A stretch of DNA of 13,364 bases, taken from NCBI GenBank assembly GCA_964387485.1, contig CAYLWV010000041.1, positions 1-13,364 on the forward strand. Direction: 5' to 3'. The position numbers and the translations under genes were made by a program. This stretch comes from Fluviibacter sp964387485. GTDB lineage: Bacteria; Pseudomonadota; Gammaproteobacteria; Burkholderiales; Rhodocyclaceae. Numbering within the stretch: the stretch's first letter is position 1; the number at the start of each line of letters is the position of its first letter. Positions 8,270 to 13,364 of this stretch are shown here, in pieces. The notes below the pieces were generated by a model. That model saw only the letters and a program-made list of their open reading frames with translations. It was not told where the DNA came from and did no database searches.

Positions 8270-8289
8270 TTGCGATCACAGAGTTCGCG

Positions 8290-8295
8290 TATAGT
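8290..8295 (+). promoter_or_regulatory. Possible -10 box upstream of acetoacetate decarboxylase gene
   Basis: TATAGT is a good match to the -10 consensus and lies 30 bases before the adc start. No convincing -35 is seen at 16-18 bases upstream, so the promoter may need an activator. Alternatively, the genes may be read through from the efflux operon, since no terminator is visible between them. Confidence 0.3.
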
Positions 8296-8311
8296 CATCC
8301 GATCAACCCTT

Positions 8312-8315
8312 GGAG
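8312..8315 (+). promoter_or_regulatory. Ribosome binding site that fixes the adc start
   Basis: GGAG sits nine bases before the ATG at 8325. This makes that ATG the likely start, rather than the in-frame TTG at 8310 or ATG at 8316, which lie before or on the Shine-Dalgarno sequence. Confidence 0.65.
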
Positions 8316-8324
8316 ATGTGTTAC

Positions 8325-9074
8325 ATGAAGATTGAAGATATCCGCAAGAATGCTTTTGCGATGCCGTATCTGAGCCCGGCGTATTCGAAGGGGCCGTTCG
8401 AGTTTTTTGGCCGTGAATTTCTGATCATCTCTTACCGTACGGATCCGGAGCTGTTCCGAGCAGCCGTGCCGGAACCGCTGGGCGTGAAGGATCCGATCGT
8501 CAATTTCGAATTTATCCGTATGCCCGATTCGGCGGGTTTCGGTGACTACACGGAGAGCGGTCAGATTCTTGCCGTTGTCGACCAGGATGGTAAAGCCGCC
8601 GGCTATAGCAATTATCTTTATCTCGACGATGAAGCCCCCACGGCGGGTGGCCGTGAAATCTGGGGTTTCCCGAAGAAGCTGGCCAAACCCAGGCTGGCCA
8701 TTGAAGGTGATGCACTGGTGGGTACGCTGAATTACGGTTCAATTCGCGTGGCGAATGGCACCATGGGCTACAAGTACACCCCGATGGATGCTGAAGCCGA
8801 AGCCAAGAAGATGATGGCGACACCAAATTATCTGCTCAAGATTATTCCGAATCCGGATTGCACACCGGCAATCTGCCAGTTAACGCGTTACTACGCTGAA
8901 AACGTGACCATCAAGCAGGCCTGGACGGGTCCTGCCGCACTGGAGCTGTTCAAACATGCGTTAGCGCCGGTAGCCAATCTGCCGGTGCTCGAAGTTGTGG
9001 GTGCCAAGCATCTGGTTTGCGAGAGCTATACCATTGGTGCCGGTGAAATCGTTTTTGATTATTTGAAGTCGTAA
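8325..9074 (+). CDS. adc: Acetoacetate decarboxylase
   Basis: This 249-residue enzyme of the acetoacetate decarboxylase family would convert acetoacetate to acetone and CO2 through a lysine Schiff base. The adjacent lysines in GFPKKLAKPRL (Lys117-Lys118) align with Lys115-Lys116 of the Clostridium acetobutylicum enzyme, where Lys115 forms the Schiff base and Lys116 lowers its pKa. The YTESGQ motif with Glu77 aligns with Glu76. Other family segments are YRTD, VPEPL, PNYLLKIIPN and AWTGPAALELF. The length is normal. The start MKIEDIRKNAFAMP is supported by the GGAG site. It is 30 bases upstream of the 3-hydroxybutyrate dehydrogenase gene and surely cotranscribed, which supports acetoacetate as substrate. 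Adc-like paralogues with other substrates exist, but the conserved active site and the neighbour argue against that here. Confidence 0.92.
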   Translation: MKIEDIRKNAFAMPYLSPAYSKGPFEFFGREFLIISYRTDPELFRAAVPEPLGVKDPIVNFEFIRMPDSAGFGDYTESGQILAVVDQDGKAAGYSNYLYLDDEAPTAGGREIWGFPKKLAKPRLAIEGDALVGTLNYGSIRVANGTMGYKYTPMDAEAEAKKMMATPNYLLKIIPNPDCTPAICQLTRYYAENVTIKQAWTGPAALELFKHALAPVANLPVLEVVGAKHLVCESYTIGAGEIVFDYLKS

Positions 9075-9104
9075 TTCAACCCTATCTATTAAAAAGGAAA
9101 TCGT

Positions 9105-10042
9105 ATGTCGCTCAAAGGAAAAGTTGCTCTGGTGACCGGCGCTGCCAGTGGTATTGGTCGCGAATGCGTGCTGAATATGGCCGCCAAAGGCGCCAAGGTC
9201 GTTATCGCTGACCTGAGCCTGGAAAAGGGTAACCTGGTCGTTGACGAAATCAAGAAAGCCGGTGGCGAAGCCATGGCAGTCGCCATGGACGTGTGTGATG
9301 AAGCTCAGGTTAACGCCGGTATTGACGCTTGCGTCAAAGCTTTTGGTGGCATCGATATTCTGGTGTNNNNNNNNNNNNNNNNNNNNNNNNNNNNNNNNNN
9401 NNNNNNNNNNNNNNNNNNNNNNNNNNNNNNNNNNNNNNNNNNNNNNNNNNNNNNNNNNNNNNNNNNAACGCCGGTATTGACGCTTGCGTCAAAGCTTTTG
9501 GTGGCATCGATATTCTGGTGTCGAATGCCGGCATCCAGATTGTTTATCCGATCGAAGAGTTCCCGTTCGCGGACTGGAAGAAGCTGCTGTCGATTCACCT
9601 CGATGGTGCTTTCCTGACCACGCAAGCGGCGATCAAGCATATGTACGCAGCGGGTAAGGGCGGCAAAATCATTTATATGGGTTCGGTGCATTCGCATGAA
9701 GCTTCGAAGCTCAAGTCTGCTTATGTGACCGCCAAGCACGGTCTGCTGGGTCTGGCTCGCGTGGTTGCCAAAGAGGGTGGTCCGCATGGCGTGAGCGCCA
9801 ACGTGGTATGCCCGGGCTTTGTGCGTACCCCATTGGTTGAGAAGCAGATTCCGGAGCAGGCCGCCGAACTGCACATCACCGAAGATGAAGTGATCAAGAA
9901 TGTGATGTTGAAAGATACGGTGGATGGTCAGTTCACTACCGTAGACGATATTGCCGAAACGGTTGCCTTCCTCGCTGGTACTGAGACGAATGCCATCACG
10001 GGGCAGTCGATTATTGTGAGCCACGGTTGGTTTATGCAGTAA
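9105..10042 (+). CDS. bdhA: D-3-hydroxybutyrate dehydrogenase, interrupted by an assembly gap
   Basis: This is a short-chain dehydrogenase that oxidises D-3-hydroxybutyrate to acetoacetate with NAD+, in the cytoplasm. When the 100 Ns and one 55-base copy are removed, a single 260-residue frame remains, exactly the usual length. Visible elements are TGAASGIG (11-18, nucleotide binding), SNAGIQ (88-93), and the catalytic residues Ser142, Tyr155 and Lys159 in SAYVTAKHG. His144, Lys152 and Gln196 match substrate-carboxylate residues known in Pseudomonas fragi HBDH; VRTPLVEKQI is a hallmark of bacterial BdhA. AAGGAA precedes the ATG by five bases. It follows adc and ends before a strong terminator. 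The two genes link hydroxybutyrate oxidation to acetoacetate removal. The apparent frame break is an assembly artefact, not a mutation. Confidence 0.92.
9312..9366 (+). repeat. Left copy of 55-base duplication flanking gap 2
   Basis: Identical to 9467-9521 across the N run, and coding for the same bdhA segment (NAGIDACVKAFGG onward). It is the same length as the duplication at the first gap, which points to assembler overlap rather than biology. Confidence 0.9.
9367..9466. other. Assembly gap of 100 N
   Basis: A placeholder gap inside bdhA. Its flanks are identical over 55 bases, so the real distance is probably nil. Confidence 0.95.
9467..9521 (+). repeat. Right copy of 55-base duplication flanking gap 2
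   Basis: A perfect copy of 9312-9366. Reading on from it gives the NAG motif and the rest of bdhA in frame. Confidence 0.9.
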
Positions 10043-10058
10043 TCGGTACCGTATCAGC

Positions 10059-10091
10059 AAAAAAGGCGAGGAACGTTCCTCGCCTTTTTTT
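10059..10091. terminator. Bidirectional Rho-independent terminator
   Basis: A perfect inverted repeat has GGCGAGGAAC and GTTCCTCGCC arms, with six As on the left and seven Ts on the right. It ends the adc-bdhA unit on the plus strand. On the minus strand it ends the operon whose last gene stops at 10109. Confidence 0.92.
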
Positions 10092-10108
10092 GTGCACGGA
10101 AGCTTCTG

Positions 10109-10981
10109 CTAGAAGGTATACATGATGCGGCCGTACGTGCTCCAGAAATAATTGAAGCTTTCGTTAACCAGTTGCGCGGCACCGCCCACGCTGGCACCCC
10201 AGTGGTTATCGAAACTGTAGGTGAGCATGGCGTCAGCCGGTACAAACCATTTGCCTGTGCGTGCACTCATGGTGATACCGGTTTCATCCCAAAAGGCGAC
10301 TTTGAGTTTGGGCGTGACCTGGAAGCCGGTAGCGGGGTAGAGCTCCAGTGTGCGCATGAGCGTGGTCCGGGGTGACACCGGTGTCATTCCCATCATGTAA
10401 CGGACTGACGGTGAAAAGAAGCTGAATGCGCCGGCGTTCTTGGGGGTAAAAGTCATGGCCAGCTGTGGGCCCATGGCCCACTGGGCGGCAGAATAGGCCG
10501 TGTTGTTATAACCCGTTGGCATGACTAGGCGAAAGCCGCCACCAAAAGTGATGTTTTGCGCCACTTCGGGTGTAAAGCCGGCAAGTGTCCAGCGGGTGTT
10601 GCCGGGGTTGAATTCACCGCCGCCACCGCCATTGAATTTGGGTCCGCTATTGGAGTTCAGGCTGGTGTCGAGTCGAGTAATTGCCTGGGCCCCAGAGCGG
10701 CCAATGGGGAACGAATGATAGAAGCGTGGCTGAATGGTGTTGCTGGCACTGGCATGCCCCTGGGCATTGTGAAAGCCCCAGACCTCCATCCAGGTTTTTC
10801 GTTTGCTGGCATAAAACAGTTCGTCATCGGCCTGTGCCCGGCTTTCGGCATTGATGATCACGTCATCCGTTTGTGGTCGTGCGGGGTCGTCTGTGTTCGA
10901 CGCATTCTGTGCTTTGACAGTACCGTGCACGCACATCCCTGTGAGCAGTGCCAACAGGGCGCGGGTGATGTGCGGACTCAT
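10109..10981 (-). CDS. Outer-membrane beta-barrel protein, function unknown
   Basis: This 290-residue protein has an N-terminal signal peptide with likely cleavage after VKA (residue 24), an acidic/polar linker to about residue 60, then alternating amphipathic strands rich in aromatic and Gly residues. It ends in YGRIMYTF, with the C-terminal Phe typical of barrels inserted by the Bam complex. A glycine run (GGGGGEFNPG, near 118-128) probably forms a loop. The overall look is like transporter-type barrels such as the phenol-degradation MetA-like group, but I do not recognise a specific family. Its ATG overlaps the stop of the DsbB-like gene by four bases (ATGA), so the two are translationally coupled. 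It is the last gene of a four-gene minus-strand operon. No cysteine is visible in the predicted barrel, so it is not an obvious disulfide substrate of its neighbour. Confidence 0.7.
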   Translation of the reverse strand: MSPHITRALLALLTGMCVHGTVKAQNASNTDDPARPQTDDVIINAESRAQADDELFYASKRKTWMEVWGFHNAQGHASASNTIQPRFYHSFPIGRSGAQAITRLDTSLNSNSGPKFNGGGGGEFNPGNTRWTLAGFTPEVAQNITFGGGFRLVMPTGYNNTAYSAAQWAMGPQLAMTFTPKNAGAFSFFSPSVRYMMGMTPVSPRTTLMRTLELYPATGFQVTPKLKVAFWDETGITMSARTGKWFVPADAMLTYSFDNHWGASVGGAAQLVNESFNYFWSTYGRIMYTF

Positions 10982-11547
10982 CGCTTCTGGCCTAGCAGGC
11001 GGTATAGCTCGTCAAGCCAAAGATAGCGGGTCGGGTCGTCCGGGCACTGAGTCAGGCCGCATTCCAGTAATGTTGAAAGCAGGTTGGCAACAACGATCAG
11101 CAGGAAGGCAATGCTGACTAGTCCGGCGGTGCGGGTGGATAGCGGGCGTTCGTTGTAGTTTTTTGGGTTGAAACACAGCAAGAGGGCAATGCCCAGCATG
11201 ATGCAAACAAAGGTGATGAACGACCAGGTGTACAGATGAAAGCCCCAAACGGTGTTGCTGTATCCGGGGTCACTCGGGGCAATGTGCAAAAGGATCTGGC
11301 GCGCCGATGTGGCAGCACCAACGAGGGCTCCGAACAGCGCTATGCCATAGTGTATGGGGTGAATGCCGAACCGGACATTGAGCAGAAAGCCCAGGCCGAC
11401 AGCGATGAGCCCGGCCCGTTGCAACAGGCAGAGCGGGCAGGGCAGTTCACCCAGGACCAACTGTTCGACAAAGGCACCGCCGAGGATGGCCGTGATCAGG
11501 GCCAAGGCCAAGGTGTTTAATGAGAAAGCCATACGGGATAGATTCAT
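10978..11547 (-). CDS. DsbB-like quinone-linked thiol oxidoreductase, variant
   Basis: This 189-residue inner-membrane protein resembles DsbB, which reoxidises a periplasmic DsbA-type protein and passes electrons to quinone. The first redox pair is Cys37-Pro-Leu-Cys40, followed by LLQR with Arg44 at the position of the quinone-associated Arg48 of E. coli. The second periplasmic loop, about residues 88-104, has no cysteine, whereas E. coli DsbB has Cys104 and Cys130 there. Instead there is an extra, fifth hydrophobic segment (about 141-161) followed by ECGLTQC (Cys163, Cys168) at the periplasmic end. The topology is inferred from hydrophobicity. It is encoded 15 bases after a 50-residue membrane protein and overlaps the barrel-protein gene by four bases. 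I assign it to the DsbB superfamily but not as the housekeeping dsbB. Confidence 0.8.
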   Translation of the reverse strand: MNLSRMAFSLNTLALALITAILGGAFVEQLVLGELPCPLCLLQRAGLIAVGLGFLLNVRFGIHPIHYGIALFGALVGAATSARQILLHIAPSDPGYSNTVWGFHLYTWSFITFVCIMLGIALLLCFNPKNYNERPLSTRTAGLVSIAFLLIVVANLLSTLLECGLTQCPDDPTRYLWLDELYRLLGQKR

Positions 11548-11562
11548 GATCGGTTCATGCCC

Positions 11563-11715
11563 TTATAGGCTGATGGGTAGTTTGTCGGTCATGTGATGGA
11601 TGAGGAGAGCGCCCAGTGTGATGGTCGTGAGTAGCGCCGCGGCGATGCCAAGGTTACGACGTCCGGCGAGGATAAATATGGCTGCGATCAGGGCGATCAG
11701 AAACACGATGTACAT
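11563..11715 (-). CDS. 50-residue membrane protein (probably DUF5993-type)
   Basis: This small ORF begins MYIVFLIALIAAIFILAGRR and has two hydrophobic segments, about residues 2-18 and 22-39, split by GRRNLG. It ends HHMTDKLPISL. The start codon has a GGAG sequence about six bases upstream. It fits neatly between the cytochrome gene (14 bases upstream) and the DsbB-like gene (15 bases downstream), so it is almost certainly a real gene of this operon. From memory, the HHxTDxLxxSL ending resembles the DUF5993 family of small proteins found next to DsbB-like genes; I could not search to confirm. The function is unknown; a small partner subunit of the DsbB-like protein is a reasonable inference. 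Confidence 0.72.
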   Translation of the reverse strand: MYIVFLIALIAAIFILAGRRNLGIAAALLTTITLGALLIHHMTDKLPISL

Positions 11716-11729
11716 AGGAACTCCGGCGC

Positions 11730-12170
11730 TTATTGTCGGCTTGCCGCCGCTTTTTTCAGGCGAGCCGCGTGTCGCTTTTCGCCATCAAGTCGTGCCGCAC
11801 GGACGTTGTAGTCCGTTGGCTCCGGAAATTGGCCGCCCGCTTGTGCAACCATATAGACGACGGCTCGAGCGACTTCGATGTCGTAGAGGGCCGGTGCGCC
11901 GCCTTTGGGTGGCATCATTCGGACACCTGTCAGCGCGCTGCCGACCAGGTCTTCGTAGCCTTCGGCAATTAAAGGAGCCCAGGCCTGACGATTGCCTGTT
12001 TTAGGGGCGCCGGCCAGACCATGTCCGTGGCAGGTAACACATACCGCGTTGTACACCTGTTCCCCGTTCATGGCAGCCTTACTAAACGTCGGCGCCTTGT
12101 CGGCGGCAAAGGCATTGGTGACCGTGGCTGCAAGGCTGCAGAGTGTCGTGATGATCAGTGTTTTTTTCAT
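11730..12170 (-). CDS. Periplasmic class I c-type cytochrome, c5-like
   Basis: This 146-residue protein has a signal peptide (MKKTLIITTL start, likely cleavage after FAA near residue 23), one haem site CVTCH (44-48) followed by GHGLAGAPKTG, and a Met ligand in RMMPPKGG (Met85 or Met86). The arrangement matches cytochrome c5-type electron carriers. The C-terminal 25 residues are unusually basic and helical (RAARLDGEKRHAARLKK) and extend beyond a minimal c5 domain. I chose ATG 12168-12170 because the signal peptide starts there; a longer in-frame extension upstream has no such sense. No clear Shine-Dalgarno is visible. It is the first gene of the operon containing the 50-residue membrane protein, the DsbB-like protein and the barrel protein. 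It probably shuttles electrons in the periplasm; its partners are unknown. Confidence 0.87.
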   Translation of the reverse strand: MKKTLIITTLCSLAATVTNAFAADKAPTFSKAAMNGEQVYNAVCVTCHGHGLAGAPKTGNRQAWAPLIAEGYEDLVGSALTGVRMMPPKGGAPALYDIEVARAVVYMVAQAGGQFPEPTDYNVRAARLDGEKRHAARLKKAAASRQ

Positions 12171-12217
12171 AAGGTTCGAGGCAATAAGTATTTGTCCGGA
12201 TCGTAGCAGAACTCTTG

Positions 12218-12229
12218 CACAAGCTTGTG
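12218..12229. promoter_or_regulatory. 12-base perfect palindrome between divergent genes
   Basis: CACAAGCTTGTG is self-complementary and lies between the cytochrome operon (minus) and the small lipoprotein gene (plus). Its position, 48 and 20 bases from the respective start codons, suits an operator for a dimeric regulator. No regulator gene is visible nearby, and a palindrome of this length could also occur by chance. Confidence 0.35.
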
Positions 12230-12249
12230 AATACGGGCCTAATAAGCGC

Positions 12250-12459
12250 ATGAAAAGATTCATGATCTATCTGTTGGGGTTGTTTGTCTCGGCGTGTTCC
12301 ACATCGCCCAGGGCACCGGCGCTCACGTATCGTTCGGGTAGCCAGTTGGCTGAAGCCGACAAGCTCGGGTATCACATTAGCGATCCGATCATGCGACAGA
12401 AAGTGCTGGATCTCTATAAGCGCCAGGATATCGTAGTCGAGCAGGTGGTCATCCGTTAG
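12250..12459 (+). CDS. Small lipoprotein, function unknown
   Basis: This 69-residue ORF starts MKRFMIYLLGLFVSAC, a short lipoprotein signal with lipobox VSAC and Cys16. The mature part is about 54 residues: polar, Ser/Pro-rich at first, then a probable helix (MRQKVLDLYKRQ). The lipobox and the match to neighbouring codon use support a real gene, although no strong ribosome site is seen. It is divergent from the cytochrome operon. A putative terminator lies downstream, before the next lipoprotein gene. I recognise no family. Confidence 0.6.
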   Translation: MKRFMIYLLGLFVSACSTSPRAPALTYRSGSQLAEADKLGYHISDPIMRQKVLDLYKRQDIVVEQVVIR

Positions 12460-12481
12460 TTATCCCTATTGGATAAAACCG

Positions 12482-12511
12482 TTGGGCAATGATAGGCTTG
12501 CCCAATTATTT
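12482..12511 (+). terminator. Probable Rho-independent terminator after the small lipoprotein gene
   Basis: TTGGGCAA and TTGCCCAA form a perfect 8-base-pair stem with an 8-base loop, followed by a T-rich stretch (TTATTTG). A second small hairpin, TTATCC-CTATT-GGATAA, sits just before it at 12460-12476. Together they probably end or attenuate transcription before the BamE-like gene. Confidence 0.5.
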
Positions 12512-12540
12512 GTTATATCAAGCTGTTTAAGGAGTGCTTC

Positions 12541-13116
12541 ATGAAAACAACCATGCATCAGATCAAGCGTACCGTTAGCCTGGGCGTTGCCGTGGCCAGT
12601 GTTGCTGTGGTGACCGGCTGTGCGGGTATTGTGCCGGCAGCAAACATCAAGCCGGGCTTTTCCAATGTGGCACAGGTCGAGCAGTCCATGGGTAAGCCGG
12701 ATATGACCTGGCGCAATAGCCAGGGCAAAGTCATTCAGGCCGCCTACTCGGACCAGCCGGCGAGCTTTACAACCTTTATGGTGTACTTCAATGATCAAGG
12801 TGTTGTGACAGGGGTCGACCAGGTCATGAACAACCGTAACTTTGCCAAGATCCAGAATGGCATGGATGGTAAGCAGGTCCACCAGATTCTGGGGCCAGAA
12901 CGTTCGGTCGATCATTTTAGTGCGCTGCATCAGATAGACTGGAACTACGGCTACTGTTCCGATAACGACGGCCGTGAAGTTTTTTCAGTGAGCTTCGATG
13001 ACCGCACGATGAAAGTCAACGGCAGCGTCACAACGCCAGATCCGTTGTTCTCGCTGGGCGACAATGAAGAGGCGCGTTGCGTGCCGTATATTCAGGGTGA
13101 GACGTACGCTCGTTGA
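12541..13116 (+). CDS. BamE/SmpA-like outer-membrane lipoprotein with duplicated domain
   Basis: This 191-residue lipoprotein has a signal peptide ending in lipobox VTGC (Cys27). The mature part seems to contain two tandem copies of the BamE (SmpA/OmlA) fold: IKPGFSNVAQVEQSMGKPD (about 36-54) and IQNGMDGKQVHQILGPE (about 105-121). Each has the G-x(4-5)-QV-x3-[ML]-G-x-P/E signature and is followed by beta strands. True BamE is about 110 residues with a single domain, so this is not the canonical Bam subunit. Two cysteines (in GYCSDND and ARCVPY) could form a disulfide. AAGGAG precedes the ATG by six bases. Its stop overlaps the next small ORF (TGATG). It may help in envelope assembly, but the role is unproven. 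Confidence 0.75.
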   Translation: MKTTMHQIKRTVSLGVAVASVAVVTGCAGIVPAANIKPGFSNVAQVEQSMGKPDMTWRNSQGKVIQAAYSDQPASFTTFMVYFNDQGVVTGVDQVMNNRNFAKIQNGMDGKQVHQILGPERSVDHFSALHQIDWNYGYCSDNDGREVFSVSFDDRTMKVNGSVTTPDPLFSLGDNEEARCVPYIQGETYAR

Positions 13117-13289
13117 TGACAAACGATCCATATACGCCCGAGTCCGGCATCGTGTTGGTGCCGGACTCGGTCCGTCAGCTGGGAGATTACGAGCTTGATC
13201 TTATGAAGTTCTGCTATTTCGGCTGGTTGAACGGACTGACGCTCGGAATGAACTTCTGGCAGCAACAGTTGTTGCCTCACGACGACTAA
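13116..13289 (+). CDS. 57-residue ORF, function unknown
   Basis: The ATG overlaps the stop of the BamE-like gene (TGATG), which suggests translational coupling. The protein starts MTNDPYTPESGIVLVPDSV and has a moderately hydrophobic, aromatic C-terminal half (FCYFGWLNGLTLGMNFW). There is no signal peptide. Translation would pass through a strong hairpin at 13139-13169. The next gene follows 22 bases later. I recognise no family, and the short length leaves doubt as to whether it is expressed. Confidence 0.5.
   Translation: MTNDPYTPESGIVLVPDSVRQLGDYELDLMKFCYFGWLNGLTLGMNFWQQQLLPHDD
13139..13169 (+). promoter_or_regulatory. Strong hairpin at the start of the 57-residue ORF
   Basis: CGAGTCCGGCA and TGCCGGACTCG are perfect 11-base arms with a 9-base loop. 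There is no T-tract, so it is not a classical terminator. In RNA it could reduce translation of the small ORF or stabilise the upstream message. Confidence 0.5.
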
Positions 13290-13311
13290 GACGGGCACTC
13301 AAGGAAAATCT

Positions 13312-13364
13312 ATGCCATTAGTTATTGCTATGATCGTATTGCCCATTGTGGTTGTCTGGCTGGT
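13312..13364 (+). CDS. Start of a small membrane protein gene, cut by the window edge
   Basis: An ATG preceded by AAGGAAAATCT (a good ribosome site) opens a frame beginning MPLVIAMIVLPIVVVWL that is still open at the right edge. The first 17 residues are almost entirely hydrophobic, so this is a membrane segment or signal anchor. Too little is visible to assign a family. Confidence 0.55.
   Translation, partial: MPLVIAMIVLPIVVVWL

Noticed and set aside
9105..10042. bdhA as a frameshifted pseudogene
   Set aside because: The frame change equals the 155 extra bases of the gap artefact. Without them the 260-residue protein is complete, with Ser142, Tyr155 and Lys159.
10556..11026. Plus-strand ORF of 156 codons
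   Set aside because: It is antisense to the barrel-protein gene, which has a signal peptide and C-terminal Phe and is coupled to the DsbB-like gene.
12171..12263. N-terminal extension of the cytochrome to an upstream start
   Set aside because: The extension would place a signal peptide 31 residues inside the protein and would overlap the divergent lipoprotein gene; ATG 12168-12170 starts directly with the signal peptide.

Overview
The window is chromosomal DNA from a proteobacterium, most likely a beta- or gammaproteobacterium. The evidence is the divergent rplU/ispB pair, a Gram-negative tripartite efflux operon with an outer-membrane lipoprotein, several lipobox proteins, a C-terminal-Phe beta-barrel protein, a periplasmic c-type cytochrome and moderately high GC (about 55% by eye). 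I cannot name the genus. No tRNA, rRNA, CRISPR array, transposase or prophage gene is visible.

Layout. (1) At 1-115 is the 5' end of rplU (minus). A divergent intergenic region with promoters for both sides leads to ispB (polyprenyl diphosphate synthase) and a small DUF1622-type membrane protein gene, closed by a strong bidirectional terminator at 1828-1861. (2) At 1877-3313 on the minus strand is a patatin-like phospholipase with a Lys/Ala/Pro-rich tail. (3) At 3459-8269 is a tightly packed four-gene efflux operon: FUSC-type permease (AaeB-like), DUF1656 small protein (AaeX-like), HlyD-type membrane fusion protein (AaeA-like) and NodT-type outer-membrane factor. (4) At 8325-10042 are acetoacetate decarboxylase and D-3-hydroxybutyrate dehydrogenase, followed by another bidirectional terminator. 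(5) At 10109-12170 on the minus strand is a compact operon, read right to left: cytochrome c5-like protein, a 50-residue membrane protein, a DsbB-like protein with unusually placed cysteines, and an outer-membrane barrel protein. (6) At 12250-13364 on the plus strand are a small lipoprotein, a BamE/SmpA-like lipoprotein with a duplicated domain, a 57-residue ORF carrying a strong hairpin, and the start of a small membrane protein.

How the genes fit together. 3-Hydroxybutyrate dehydrogenase oxidises D-3-hydroxybutyrate (for example from polyhydroxybutyrate) to acetoacetate, and acetoacetate decarboxylase would take acetoacetate to acetone and CO2. The patatin may belong to the same lipid/PHB theme; this is inference. 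The efflux operon resembles aromatic-acid exporters (Aae-like), but no regulator is in view. The cytochrome/small membrane protein/DsbB-like/barrel operon is the best candidate here for a poorly described system, perhaps a dedicated periplasmic thiol-oxidation or electron-transfer module.

Assembly caution. Two runs of exactly 100 N (1565-1664 and 9367-9466) are each flanked by a perfect 55-base direct duplication. Removing one copy plus the Ns restores an intact gene both times, so these are very likely scaffolding artefacts. The DUF1622 gene and bdhA should not be called frameshifted or broken.
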